Positions 32,392-42,894 are shown, numbered from the stretch's first letter. The stretch: 64,000 nucleotides of DNA from Prorocentrum cordatum (GCA_963575745.1 CAUYUJ010016698.1:1-64000); one strand, 5' to 3'. The notes: generated by a model from the letters alone, not told the origin. Numbers and translations are program-made.

Positions 32392-35300
32392 GGAGGACGA
32401 CCGCCCATCGCCGGCCCATCGCTCCACGTGACGCCTCCTGCTGTCGTCGCGTACATACAGGGCGCGGCGAACGCCATGAGCGGCGGCAGCGTGCCCCCGG
32501 ACCGCGAGGCAGCAGGCGATAGTGGGAGCGATGCTGAGAGCCAGTAGGCTGCGTGAGGGAGTGATGAGGAGGAGCAGAAGACGGAGGATGAGGATGTGGA
32601 TGAGGAGGAGGAGGATGAGGAGGAGGAGGATGAGGAGGAGGAGGAGGAGGGAATGAGGAGGAGCCTGATGATGAGGAGGCGACCCGCCGATAGAGCGGCT
32701 CGGCGCGAGCCCGCGCGGAGCAGATATCTGCATGTGAAACGCGTGCAGCTGGCGCAGCCTCCCCTCTCCCTCTCCTGCCCTCCCCTCTCCCCATCCACCC
32801 TTAAGCGTGATGTGCAGCTTCATCCGAGCTTGCCAAGATTGCTGAGTGCTCCACCACTCTTCTGTCCGAATCTTTTCGGAGACCTGGGACATCGAGGGGC
32901 CTGCGGCCTATCCCGCCACCGTGCCTGAGTTGTGGATCGCTGGGACTACCTCTCGTGACTCTCTTGGGCCTCTTCTGGAGGCATTTCTCGTTTGGTGTTC
33001 GGGCCTCGCCGCGCAGCGGCAGTCGGCCTGGCCCGCGCCGCCGCGGCTGCCAGGCGTTGGCGCAGAGGAGGGTACTGGGAAAGGATGGGAGGATGAGGGA
33101 TGCGTGGCATCAACTGGAGGCTGATGCCACTTGGAGATCGTCGACTACATTTCGAGAAAGAAGAGACGGAGGGGGGCGGCCGCCACCCCCAGCTGGTGGC
33201 ACTGGAGGGGGGTGAGCGCCCGCCCTTGCTGGTGATGGCGTGTGGTAGTCTCTTTCTTCTTTCATGAGCATTACAAGTCGATGGAAGCCCGAGGCAGAAC
33301 TATATCGGATCCATTTTGAGTTGCGCACTGCATTGCACCCTTGCCTCAATACCTTCATCTCCTCCCATATCCCCCCTCCTCCATCCCCCCCCAGCCTACT
33401 CCCTCCCTCATCCCCGCGCGCGAGCTGCGGAGGAAAAGGAGGACGACGACGAGGATAAGGCCGTCCGCAGGGGGTCGCTACTCCTGGGTCCCTCCTGGGT
33501 CCTCTCGCGGAGTACGTTCCGATAAGAAGTTCGAGCCGAATCCAGCCGCGGCGACGAGGGTTCTCCGGGCTCTCCAGGATGAGCAGCGGCATGCCATGCC
33601 GCGAGACCCTTGGGTGAATGAGAAGGCAGGGCGCGTGCTGACGATAAGTCCGAGGCGTGGCCGGCCGTGGCGAAGAGGGCTCTCCAACGATATGCCATAC
33701 GGCTGCTCTCATGCTGCAGGATCACTAGAGAGTCTAGAGAGGAGAAGGCGGATGATGATGTGTTTCATGTTCAGCTCTCCTCATTCACCCTCCTCCTCGT
33801 CTCCTCGTCCTCCTCCCCCCCCCCCTCCTCCTCTCGTCCGCCACTTCAGAGAGACGAGGATAGCACGATGAGCTGAGAGAGTCTAAGAGCAGCAATTCAT
33901 AAAATGGGCAAGGTATAAAGCTGACCAGGCTTTGCTGGTATCATCATGCATCAAGCGTAGCAGCAGCGTAGCGAGGTGAGAGCTGAGCTGGGATGCGAGG
34001 CCGAAGCTGTGCCGCGACGCCCCCCCCTCCCGGGTCCCGGGTCGGCCTTCGAGGAGCCCCGTCGTCGCCGCGGGCGGGCGCGGCTCGGAATATTGATGAG
34101 TTAGTTTGGCCTCGGAGTGGTCAAGGGACCGATCGTGAATCGTGCTCAAGCCATTTTGGTTCGGTGGCGCAGGGTGTATTGCCATCCATGTGGCTGTGTG
34201 GATGTTTACTCAGCAATGTCATACCTCGCACGGCGGATGTATTTCATGTCCCGGGTGTGCGGCGTCAGGAAGTACAATAACACCTTGGCAATGTCAGTGG
34301 ACGGCCTGTGCCGATTCCTCAACCAGTTGACCACCGAGGGGGTGATCGATGGCACCGCGGTATGGAACCCTTCTCGGCGGGGGGGGGGCGCGGGGTATAT
34401 GAGTGGCGGCGCGTCGTAGACTCAGTATTTCTCCTCCCTCCGCCTCGCCCCCTCTTCTCCCATCTCCCGTCCTCCTCCCATCCTCGTTTCTCCCACCTCC
34501 CCCTTTCTAGCATCCCTCGCGCCTCTCTCCCGCCCGCGTCGGTTGGAGAGAGGGGGGGCTGCAGCGCGCTGCCTACGGCGTGCTGGCCCCGGGCTTGCAC
34601 TCGCTCGCCCACGTGGACGCCTTGCTGGCGGCTGGGCGGAATCCCGTGGCGATTGCATCGTTCAAGGAGGCGCCCTTGGGGCCCTTTCTCTCTCTCACTC
34701 ACTCACTCACTCACTCACTCACTCTCTCTCTAACTCTCTCTCTGTCTCTCTCTCTCTCTATCTTTATCTCACTGCCTCTCTCTCCCTCTCCCTTACTTTC
34801 TATATCTCGTTTCCCTCTCCTCATCGCATCGCACTCTATACCTCGCTCGCCTCGTTTCGACGCGGCCGCAGGCGACTGCATGGCTTCAGCGCGAGTTGGG
34901 CGTCGTGGTCCCGGAGCCCTTGCCGCCGCCGCCAGCAGCACCGCCGCCGCCCCCGCGGCCCCCAGCGCCAGCAGGCGCGTGGCGACCGATTCACCCCCAA
35001 GGATCGAGGATCGAGGATCGGACGTCGTCGTCGGCCCGTCGGCGGCTCGGGAGGGCGCGGACGTTTTGATTCGTGGAGGTCCTTGGCTGGCAATTTGTCG
35101 GGCCTCGGGAGGCCCCAGGCCCCAAGCCTCAGGCGGCTTCCCGCGGAGCCTCCGGGGGTCGGACGATGACGACAATGATTCGCTCAGGCCTGGCGCTCGT
35201 CCAGGCGCACCGTCCAGTGGCAGAGGCAGACAGCCCCAGGTTGATCGCTGCCAACAAACGCATTGCCGAATTGCAGGGCACGGTGGTTGAGCTCCGCAAG

Positions 35301-38300
35301 AGGTTGAAGGTGGCTCAGAAGAGAGAGAAGCGGGCCGCGCAGAGGCACGCTCGCGTCTTCGAGGATCAGTCTGAAGAGCTTGCGGCGTTGCAGAATTCAA
35401 CTGTGCGAACGGGCCGATACTTCACCCTGCACGGCGGCTGCATGATGGCCGCGCGGAGGGTCATATCGAACACCCCTGCGCGTGCCCTCGGACTAGCTCT
35501 CGGGACAGATATCGCCACGAAAACGGTGTGCAGATGGGAGGTGCGGTTGCGTGCAGCGCGCGTCGCATCGATGCGCGCATTCATTCGTGGGGGGTACGAG
35601 ACAATGCTCGGCAACATGACGTTTCGAGCCACCGCGATGCTGAGCGGCCTGAGCGATCATCGGCAGCGGGAGCTCGGCTGGACAGCAGTGGTCCACAACG
35701 TTCGCGGGGACGCGACCAACACGCAGGTGGCATTTCGGGGAGGAGACTCTCCTCATTCCTCCGCGGAGAGGGGGAGCAGGGAGGAGGATGAGTAGGACGG
35801 GGGAGGAGTAGGATGAGGAGGCGGAGGGCGTGGATACTGGCCGCGGTGCGGAGGGCAAGGAGTATATGGGGTGGGAGTTGGTGGAGGGGGATGATGATGA
35901 GGAGGAGGAGAAGGAAGGAGGAGAAGGTTTGGCAGCGTCGGAAGCTGCACGTACTGGAACTACAGTCGACATTCATGGCCGATCCGATCTTCTCGCTGTC
36001 CAAGTACGAGACCGTGCGTCACGGTGCCCAGTGTCGCAAGCTGTTAGCTGATATTCAGGTCTGCGTTGGGGGCGTCGGAGGATGGGAATAGGGGGCCCTA
36101 ATAGGGGGCTTGGTCTCGTTTGCATACATCCCCAGGTCGCGTCCCACGCGTCAGGGCCAGGGACGTTGAGCATGGTGAGGAAGCAGCTCGCTTCCATCGG
36201 CCTCGACACCCGCACCAGCTCCTCGTTGCTAGCAGTTTCGTGGGCGCCGAACGTTTCAGAGCTCGCTGCGGTCCGAATTCGCGCTTGGGAGAAGGAGGAG
36301 GAGAGGGTGAGGTGGAGGAGGAGGAGTAGGAGTGATGAGGAGGATGAGGAGGAGGGGGAGGGGGAGGACGGCGGAGGAGGAGTGGGGGGGTGAGGAGGAT
36401 GGGATGATGAGGAGCCTGAGCCAGATGTGATAGGGGAGAAAGGGAGACCCCACCCGTCGGAGGTCGTGCCTGCTGCAGCGCCTGCACCAGCCGCAGCGGC
36501 CGCCCTGGCTCCGCTGGCGGTCGGCGACGCCGAGCCCGCGCCTGCAGCTCCCGCGGAGGGCGGTGGCGGCGCCGGGCCAGCGCCTGCAGCGGAGGAGGGT
36601 GCGATCGCCGTGCCTGGCGGTCCAGCGCCGGCCACTTGGACGCTCGATCCCCCGGTCGCTACGGCGCTGAGTCGGTGCCTGCAGGTCTGGACATGCTGCA
36701 CCGACGCGGGGTCTGACGAAACCAAGGCCCATTCGGGCCAATCTCAAACGAGTGTGGGGGTCAGCTCCGATCAGTGGACGCCCGCTCTACCCGACCCCAC
36801 CTCCTCCTCACCCTCCTCCTCCTAACGAACTCCACTCTCCTCCTCCCGGCCCCCGCTCTACCCGACCCCACCTCCTCCTCTCCTCCTCACCCCCCTCCTC
36901 CTAACGAACTCCACTCTCCTCCTCCCGGGCCCCCCCCTCCCCTGCATGCTCCCTCCCCTCTCTCCTCCCCAGAGGCGCGAGAGCTGATCCATGGCAAGAT
37001 CGCGGGCCAGCCCTCGTCGGTCTTTCTGGAATGCAACTGCGTTGCACACCAATACGCTTTGCTGGTGAAAACGCAACTGTACCATATGGATGATTTCCTT
37101 GCGTCCATCGGATCAGGCATCGAGTACTACTGGAGTTCTGTCGCAAAAATAATGCATTCCTGGCGAGCCCAGGCGGTTCGATTGTTCAAGGTATGGAGCC
37201 TCCTCTACACAGGACAAAGTGCCATGACCAATGGCTTGCACAAGGTACCCCCCCGGCCAATATCTGGCCGGTGGGGGTCAATCCGAGATTGTGAACGACA
37301 CATACTCCAATGTGACGAGACATTACTCCGCCAGGTCTTCACTGCCGCTTTCGGCGTTGCCAGGGAGGGCGACGATCTGCGGGACGTGCCGACCACCGGG
37401 CTCAATGAGCTCGAGCTCGAGGAGAAGGGGGCTTACCAAGCTAAAATGGGGAAATACGCTACAGACGGGCTAAAGGCCCTTCGGGATGACGGCTTCTGGT
37501 TGGCACTCCGGGTATCAGGGCGCCTTCGAGGCCCACTCGATCAGCTCTTGCACTTCACGCAGCAATCCCGCGGAGCCCGCGAGCCGCAGAATTTAGCCCT
37601 CTTGGTGTGGGGGCATGCGAACAAGGTAAGGGTCAAGCTTGAGGGCCTCCTCGACCCGAATGCTTGGACCGATATACTCCGAGATGTGCCCGATGGCATT
37701 GCCTCCAAGGCCATGATCAGCATCAAGCAGTGCGTGCTGAAGCTTTTGGGTGCGTTCCATATTCGCATTGCCAAACCCGCGGAGGAATTTCCGCAGAGGT
37801 TGTTGTGGCTCGCTCGTGGGGCCGCTGATCAGCCATGCGTGGAGCGCCAGAGACTCGCCGCTGAGCTGATGGACTGCACCGACCCAGCGTCCTTGCGCAT
37901 TTCAGCGGCAACTGTGCGAAAGTTGTTTGGGCCCGAGCTGAAGGACCGCCGCCGATCCCGCCCGATCTTCCATCCCCCCATCCTACCACCTTGGCCACCT
38001 TTTCCTCACCCTCATGCTCCTCCCCTCATCTCCTCCTCCTCCTCCTCCGTCCTCCCCTCGTCCTCCTCTCCTCTTCCTCTGCTTCTTCCACCCCTCGCCC
38101 ACTTCCCCTCCTCCGATCTCCGACCCTTCCTCTTCCACCTTCGCACCTCGCTTCCCGTGGCCTTTCCCCCGTGCCGAGGAGGCGGCCACGAACGGCGGGC
38201 GGATTAGCATGGTCGTCTACGCGCCCTTCAGGGTCGCGGCCGAGACCTGGCGTTCGGACACGCAGGAGATCGAGGGGATCAACAACATCCTGCAGGCATG

Positions 38301-40460
38301 TGCCCCATCTCTGCCACCTCTCGCCGTCGCCCCCCCCCCTCTGCTGCCGCTGCCGCCCAGGTCGGTGCCGACCGCGCACCGAGGATCTCCCTCGCGCTCC
38401 TCGATGCCCGGGCGTGCATCCGGAAGGAGTGCGGCCTGGGGTCGCGCGCAGTGGCAAGGCCGAAATGGTCGAACATTGAGCGCCACGTGCAGGCGATCGT
38501 CGAGGACGCCGTCCAGTTCATGGGCGAGGGCGACGGCGTGCTGGCCATCAAGGATAGGTGGCTTGAACCGCCCGTGGTGTTGGACGATGCAGCACTCACC
38601 CCAGCTCGGCCTGTTGTCGGCCATGTCGACCCCCGCATGAAGGCATGGGCGGCCTCCTACCATATGCATTGGTGGTGGGAGTCCAAGGCGTTGGCGGATG
38701 GGGCGGACGCTAGCAAGGGTGACCGCGCGATGGGCTTGGTCATCTTTGGAGGTGAGCAGGACGATGGAGCCACGCTGTCAGGCTGGATGTGCTGCATGAC
38801 GTACGGCTACGTTGGGGTATTCGTCAAGGTCACCCTGCGCCCTGATGTAGAGATGAAATCCGCGACAGTGGAGATCACGCGGCCCGTGCAGCACATGATC
38901 TCCACGGACCTGTTCCAGCGTTTCTACGGTCGGTGCCGCGATGATGGCGCCACGATCGATCTCGTCCATGGAATAGCATGGTACCCCGACAACGGCGACC
39001 GCGAGGACCACCCTGCACTATGCGATGTGAAAAGGCTGTATGACTTGCCTCCTCTCGTGAAGGCGCACTGCGTGCAGAGCGGCAAGACCCCCGAGCCGAA
39101 GCCCAAGCCCAAGGCCGCCGCCAAGGCCGCAGCAGCGCTGGAAGGTGGCGCGGGCCCAGCTGCGCTGCTTGACGCCGCCCCCGGCGGCCATGCGGCTGCC
39201 GCGGCCATCCTGGACGCCGATGCTGGCATGCTTGCGGCCGGCGTGGACGACGGCAGTGAAGTGCTCAGGGCCCTCGAGAGCGGCGCTGCTGAATCGCTGA
39301 CAGCCAAATTGGATCTGGCATACGCGGCAGGCGCCATCGTCGACGCAGACTTCCAGGCGCAGTTCGACAAAGTCTACAAGGTCATGTTCCCCGACGCCGT
39401 GGACCCGTCGAAGGAGGGCCCGACGGCTGACGCCCACTGCATACATGGCATTGGGGTTGCGAAGGACTTGGTGGCCGCAGTGGGCGACGAGGGCATGGAC
39501 GTCACCACCGCGTACGTCGCCCCCGGCGGCGGGGGCCCTGGCCCTGGAGGTGGCCCTGGCGGCGGGGGCCACTCGTCTGGCGGCGGCGACGAGGTGCATG
39601 GATGTGCGGGTTAGAAATCCTCCTCCTCCTCCTCCTCCTCCTCCTCCTCCTCCTCCTCGTCCCCTCTCTCCTCTGGCCCCTCCTGGGGATGTCGTGGGGC
39701 CCCTGGCCTCAGGAACGAACCTAGGACTCTGAACGACCTTGAGCTCTCCTCATTCCAAAGATGGATGAGGAGCGAGGAGAAAGGAGGATGGAGGAGGAAG
39801 AGGAAAAGGAGGAGGATAAAGCTCCGAGGAGGGAGGAAGTAGGAGGAAGAGGAGAAGGAGGAGGGGCGGAGGAGGATGGAGGAGGAGGGGTGGTGAGGGC
39901 CCCCCCCCTCCTCCACCCCTTTCTCCTCCTCCTCCGCCTCCTCATCCCCTTCATCTCCATCCCTCCCCTTTGCCCTTCCCCTCCCCGCCCTCCGCGCCTC
40001 CAGGTAGCCGGCGCAGCTGCCAGCGACGCCTGGGTCAGGTGGCGCGACGGCGCCGGGCCAGGCAGCCTGGGGCGGGGGGCGGTCCGAGGGGCCGAGCTCT
40101 GCGCAGCTAGAGCAGCCGCCGTTGCTGCGAGGCCGCTTGGCACGCTCAATGTCACTAACGGGGGCAACATCTCAGTCCTGCAGTTCCGCGAAGGAGGTGA
40201 GCCTGGGTGCAAGTTTCCCCCCTCATCTCCCTCCTCCGCCTCCTCCTCCTCTCCTCCCTCCTCCTCCTCCTCATCCTCCTCCTCCTCCTCCCCCTCGCTC
40301 ATCCTCCCTCCTCGTCCTCCTCCCTCCTCCTCCCTCCTCCCTCCTCCCTCCTCCTCCTCCTCCTCCTCCCTCGTCCTCTCCTCCTCCTCCTCCTCCTCCT
40401 CCTCCTCCTCCTCCCTCCTCCTCGTCCCTCCTCCTCCTCCTCCTCCTCTCTCCTCCTCCC

Positions 40461-40521
<61 letters not shown>

Positions 40522-41414
40522 CTCCTCCTCCTCCTCCTAGCCCGAGCCCCTGAGGCGATCCGAGTTCAGGGAGGCAGGATACGGATGATGAGGACCTCCT
40601 CCTCGTCCTCGTCCCCCTCCCTCCTACTCCACTACGCCCGCCGCAAACTCACCACGCCGCCTGGCGATCCGAGTTCAGGGAGGCAGGATACGGATGATGA
40701 GGACCTCCTCCTCGTCCTCGCCCTCCTCCCTCCGACTCCACTACGCCCGCCGTAAACTCACCCCCCCCGCCCCGTCGCACCGTCTCTCCACTCTCCCTTC
40801 CCCCTCCTCTGCCCTAGCCCCCCCTCTCGCACTACCTCGCCTTCCCCCTCCCCAAGAGGGGGGTGGCTGAGACGGGAGCACGATTGCATTTTCTTGCAGT
40901 TGACGAAGACGGGGAGCCGCTCACCCGGGTGTCCTTGGTGAATTGGTGGGACTCTCTCGCCATTCGTGGTCAAGTGGTAAGGATAGAAGCGGGCAGGGTG
41001 TGCTTTTCACCCAGCGGGTGGGTCGGCCCGGGCGGGGCCAAGCCGTATGCCCCTCGAGTCTTTGTCGACCCCGTGCTCGTTCTCCCCGACATCGGGTTCC
41101 CCATGCAGAAAGTAGTCAAGACCAAAGCACCGGTCTTGCCTGACGATGTACGAGACCTGATTCGAATGTGGGAGACGGGCCTCTGTGCACATGATGTACT
41201 TAGTGCCGACTGCTTGTGGTGCGGGGTTGAGAGTGATGAGCTGCGCCGGTGCCCCCTCTGCATGCACTGCTACCACCCTTCCTGTGCCGATAACGTTGTG
41301 AGCTTCGCGGGGGCGCCAGGGTTCGCGTGGCCAGTCCTACACGATTCGCCCGCGCCCCCGTTCCCTGCCCCGGCGATGTGCAGCGTGTGTCGCGCGTGGA
41401 CGCGCGCTGGCTAG
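31907..41414 (+). CDS. Gene A: multi-exon transposase-like protein with C-terminal zinc finger
   Basis: Proposed exons: 31907-about 32391, 34173-34359, 34565-34669, 34872-about 34970, 35205-35726, 35936-36058, 36136-about 36300, about 36400-36751, 36973-37943, 38179-38295, 38361-39593, 40004-40196, 40900-41414. Codon phase is kept across every junction from 34173 to 34872 and from 35205 to 36136, and from 36751 to the TAG. Domain order: N-terminal module shared with gene B; coiled coil (many K/R/E/Q); HTH-like stretch ending TVCRWEVRL; RNase H-like segments with GDATNTQ, KLHVLELQS, GRWGS and SDTQEIEGINN, which can supply acidic catalytic residues; Lys/Ala/Pro linker; Cys/His zinc finger. Similar proteins are, to my knowledge, repeated in dinoflagellate genomes; the transposase role is inference. 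Boundaries of exons 1, 4, 7 and 8 are uncertain, and exon 1 could belong to a separate transcript. Confidence 0.72.
32304..32510 (+). repeat. Tandem duplication of the end of gene A exon 1
   Basis: Bases 32304-32397 recur at 32423-32510. Each copy is open in the frame encoding the APPDVL/TPPAVV...AANAMS motif, but the two frames are offset. The second copy ends in TAG after GSDAESQ. Confidence 0.7.
32511..34143. other. Long gap inside gene A (intron or boundary between two genes)
   Basis: GGA-rich stretch at 32598-32655, unique sequence, a short R4-like fragment at about 32910, and CTC-rich DNA near 33780-33850. If gene A is one gene this is a 1.7-kb intron. If the spliced-leader relic marks a 5' end, it is intergenic. 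Confidence 0.4.
34144..34159 (+). other. Spliced-leader relic junction (GCTCAAG + CCATTTTGG)
   Basis: GCTCAAGCCATTTTGG equals the end of the conserved dinoflagellate spliced leader joined to its CCATTTTGG core, the arrangement known for relic leaders left by retroposed trans-spliced mRNA. Sixteen consecutive matches are unlikely by chance. The copy is truncated on both sides and lies just upstream of gene A exon 2. Confidence 0.6.
34173..34359 (+). CDS. Gene A exon 2
   Basis: Acceptor GGCGCAG before 34173 and donor GTATGG after 34359. It encodes a helical stretch including LAMSVDGLCRFLNQL. The exon ends in phase 0, matching the next exon. A spliced-leader-like word lies 14 bases upstream of its start. 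Confidence 0.65.
34565..34669 (+). CDS. Gene A exon 3
   Basis: 105 bases in phase 0, encoding AAYGVLAPGLHSLAHVDALL and more. The pattern resembles the gene B segment AANGVDFLRPELS. The donor is GC (GAG|GCGCCC). The acceptor of the next exon is followed by the same GCG, so the exact junction is ambiguous by a few bases. Confidence 0.6.
34685..34800. repeat. (CTCA)n and (CT)n tract in gene A intron
   Basis: CACTCACT then CTCTCTCT runs between exons 3 and 4. Confidence 0.85.
34872..34970 (+). CDS. Gene A exon 4: Pro/Ala-rich linker
   Basis: It begins ATAWLQRELGVVVPEP and runs into a proline- and alanine-rich stretch. The start is supported by the CCGCAG acceptor and matching phase. The 3' end could not be placed. 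Confidence 0.45.
35205..35726 (+). CDS. Gene A exon 5: coiled coil plus HTH-like DNA-binding segment
   Basis: Acceptor CCAG before 35205; donor CAG|GTGGCA after 35726, phase 0. The first third is a heptad-like, strongly charged helix (RIAELQGTVVELRKRLK). It is followed by a segment ending TKTVCRWEVRLRAA that looks like a helix-turn-helix recognition helix. The exon ends with GDATNTQ, whose Asp may be the first catalytic acid of an RNase H-like fold (inference). Confidence 0.75.
35936..36058 (+). CDS. Gene A exon 6
   Basis: 123 bases, phase 0 at both ends, acceptor TTTGGCAG and donor GTCTGC. It encodes RRKLHVLELQSTFMADPIF and a basic helix, and continues the transposase-like core. Confidence 0.72.
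36059..36135 (+). other. Gene A intron, 77 nt, GT-AG
   Basis: Donor CAG|GTCTGC, acceptor ATCCCCAG. Canonical and short, in contrast to the long repeat-filled introns elsewhere in the gene. It contains a small direct repeat of AATAGGGGGC. Confidence 0.65.
36136..36300 (+). CDS. Gene A exon 7
   Basis: Starts in phase 0 after a GT-AG intron. It encodes LSMVRKQLASIGLDTRTSSS, then SELAAVRIRAWEK. The frame then runs into (GGA)n, so the exon end near the WEK codons is a judgement. Confidence 0.6.
36400..36751 (+). CDS. Gene A exon 8: Ala/Pro/Gly-rich linker
   Basis: Low-complexity Ala-Pro-Gly linker preceded by an acidic stretch (DDEEPEPDV) and followed by LSRCLQVWTCCTDAGSDETK. A donor GTGTGG at 36752 gives the phase needed by the next exon. 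A second candidate donor, CAG|GTCTGG near 36685, does not. Confidence 0.45.
36973..37943 (+). CDS. Gene A exon 9: main RNase H-like segment
   Basis: The longest transposase-like exon, about 324 codons. It has VFLECNCVAHQYALLVKTQL, with C-x-x-H and hydrophobic spacing like that between catalytic blocks of hAT/MULE transposases, then YYWSSVAKIMHSWR and SGRWGSIRDCE. After this comes a helical region ending LRISAATVRKLFGPELK. The apparent donor is GA (AAG|GACCGC), a boundary known from dinoflagellates. Confidence 0.75.
38179..38295 (+). CDS. Gene A exon 10: SDTQEIEGINN block
   Basis: 117 bases, phase 0 to 0. It encodes MVVYAPFRVAAETWRSDTQE followed by IEGINNILQ; the Glu-rich motif could hold the last catalytic acid (inference). 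Donor is GC (CTGCAG|GCATGT). Confidence 0.72.
38296..38360 (+). other. Gene A intron, 65 nt, GC-AG
   Basis: Donor CAG|GCATGT, C-rich body, acceptor CCGCCCAG. Removing it joins two phase-0 exons that read well across the junction (NNILQ to VGADRAPRIS). A clear example of a GC-AG intron. Confidence 0.7.
38361..39593 (+). CDS. Gene A exon 11
   Basis: 411 codons with good dinoflagellate-like codon use. It begins APRISLALLDARACIRKECG, continues through a Trp/Tyr/Met-rich globular region (YHMHWWWESK), then a Lys/Pro/Ala linker (PEPKPKPKAAAKAAAA) and a Gly-rich tail. Donor GAG|GTGCAT, phase 0. Confidence 0.78.
39594..40003 (+). other. Gene A intron with (CTC)n and (GGA)n
   Basis: GT...CCTCCAG. It carries a (CTC)n run at 39613-39660, a GGA-rich stretch and a pyrimidine-rich end. 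The exon phase is kept across it. Confidence 0.6.
40004..40196 (+). CDS. Gene A exon 12
   Basis: 193 bases in phase 0 to 1. It encodes an Ala/Arg-rich segment and ends LNVTNGGNISVLQFREG. Donor GAG|GTGAGC is close to consensus. Confidence 0.68.
40197..40899 (+). other. Gene A last intron, 703 nt, CTC- and CT-rich
   Basis: GTGAGC...TTTTCTTGCAG. It is filled with (CTC)n and (CT)n (40222-40530) and includes a roughly 105-bp tandem duplication beginning GCGATCCGAGTTCAGGGAGG (about 40554 and 40666). The last 18 bases form a good polypyrimidine tract and acceptor. Confidence 0.65.
40900..41414 (+). CDS. Gene A exon 13: C-terminal RING/PHD-like zinc finger and stop
   Basis: Phase-matched last exon ending in TAG. 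After VNWWDSLAIRGQVVRI, the C-terminus has ordered zinc ligands: CLWC, CPLC, HCYHPSC and a final CSVC. This is a C-x2-C pattern with a central His-Cys-x-His cluster, as in RING/PHD-type fingers (family knowledge). The gene ends 12 residues after the last cysteine pair. Confidence 0.75.
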
Positions 41415-42120
41415 GCTGTATGTGCACGCAATTTAGCTGGGGTTGGACAATGCCATCAGACGCCGGAATGCGCATGCGTCGTCCGACTTCGCCTGCGTTG
41501 CCCGGCGAGCGCCAGGGCATGAAATGCGCACGCCTCATCCTGACATTCCTCAGATGTTGTGGTTTCTCTTTAGCGCAGGCCGCTCTCGGGCCTCGGGCTC
41601 CCTTCAGGGCACCAATAGGGTTCCAACCTAGTCCCGTAATGCACCGCGGTGCTCCAAAGATCCCCGCGTAGATATCGGGAATGCTTCAAGAGGGCCCCGA
41701 GCGAGCGGTCCCGCGAGAGAGAGAGAGGCATCGAGGATGATGATGATGATGAGGAGGAGGAGGAGGAGGATGAGTAGGATGAGGGAGACGACAAGGATAA
41801 TGATACTGATCAGTATGGGCAATGACGAGGAATAGGCATGATGATGAGTGCGATAACGATAGGTGGAGAAAAAAAGGAATGAGGATGAGGATGAGGAGGA
41901 GCGGACTGCCCACCATCAGCACCAACGCCATTGCCCCGATCATCGCCACGTTCGACCGCAGCCGCAGACCAGCACTCGCCCTCACCAGCCCGGCGCCGCT
42001 GGCAGCTGCCCCTCCCCGGGCCCCACGTCGCTGCCTCGCCGCCTCGCCGCAGCAGATCGCGCTGCAGGCAATGGCTGAGGTGCGGGGGGGCGGCATATCA
42101 TTCTGGCAGGCCTCTGAAAC
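41415..42120. other. Spacer after gene A
   Basis: After the stop: about 300 bp of unremarkable sequence, a GATGATGAGGAGG microsatellite near 41735-41780, and an Ala/Pro-rich open stretch. No gene is supported. Confidence 0.4.
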
Positions 42121-42124
42121 TGCG

Positions 42125-42690
42125 CGCTCTACTCCGGAGGTCCTCCGGAGCAGCGCCGTGCTCATTCTGGCGGAACCCCGGAGCCACTCGCACTCCGGAG
42201 GTCCTCCAGAGCAGCACCGGCCAACTCCGGAGGACCTCCGGAGCAGGCCGCTCTACTCTGGAGGTCCTCCGGAGCAGCCCGTGCCTACTCCGGAGGACCT
42301 CCGGAGCAGGCCGCTCTACTCCGGAGGTCCTCCCGAGTAGCCCGGGGCCACTCCGGAGGTCCTCCGGAGCAGCTTGGGCTCACTCCGGAGGTCCTCCGGA
42401 GCAGCACGCTCTACTCCGGAGGTCCTCCGGAGTCGCGCCGAGCCCGCTCCGGAGGACCTCCGGAGCAGCTCGCTCTACTCCGGAGGTCCTCCGGAGCAGC
42501 TCAGGGCCACTCTGGACGTCCTCCGGAGCAGCCCGTGCTCACTCCAGAGGACCCCCGGAGCAGCTCGATCTACTCCGGAGGTCCTCCGGAGCAGCCCGGG
42601 CCCTGGGTCCACTCCGGAGGACCTCCGGAGCAGCTATCCTCCGGATCAGCCCGGGCCCACTCTGGGGGACCTCCATAGAACAGTTCGCTC
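42125..42690. repeat. Palindrome cluster (CCGGAGGACCTCCGG)n
   Basis: More than a dozen irregularly spaced copies of a short perfect or near-perfect palindrome, in both its GGTCC and GGACC forms, each separated by about 15-25 bp ending AGCAGC or similar. Every unit can form a hairpin. It lies between genes A and C. Confidence 0.8.
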
Positions 42691-42732
42691 TACTCTGGGA
42701 GCGTTGTCGTCGCCGCCGTCGTCTAGGATCGG

Positions 42733-42815
42733 AGGAGGAGGAGGAGGAGGAGGAAGAGGAGGAGGAGAAGGAGGAGGAGGAGGAGGAGGAGGAGGAAGGA
42801 GGAGGAGGAAGGGGC
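42733..42815. repeat. (GGA)n microsatellite
   Basis: Nearly pure GGA/GAG triplets following the palindrome cluster. Confidence 0.8.
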
Positions 42816-42894
42816 TGGGGTTGTGCGCTGGCTGGGCGGCGTTCTCGAGGCTCGCGTCCCAACGGGGCCCGCCCGGCAGCGCCTGACAGATCTG

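Noticed and set aside
39761-40755. Proteins of Ser/Leu/Pro runs between gene A exons 11 and 13
   Set aside because: These are intron (CTC)n and (CT)n; only 40004-40196 has normal composition and correct phase.
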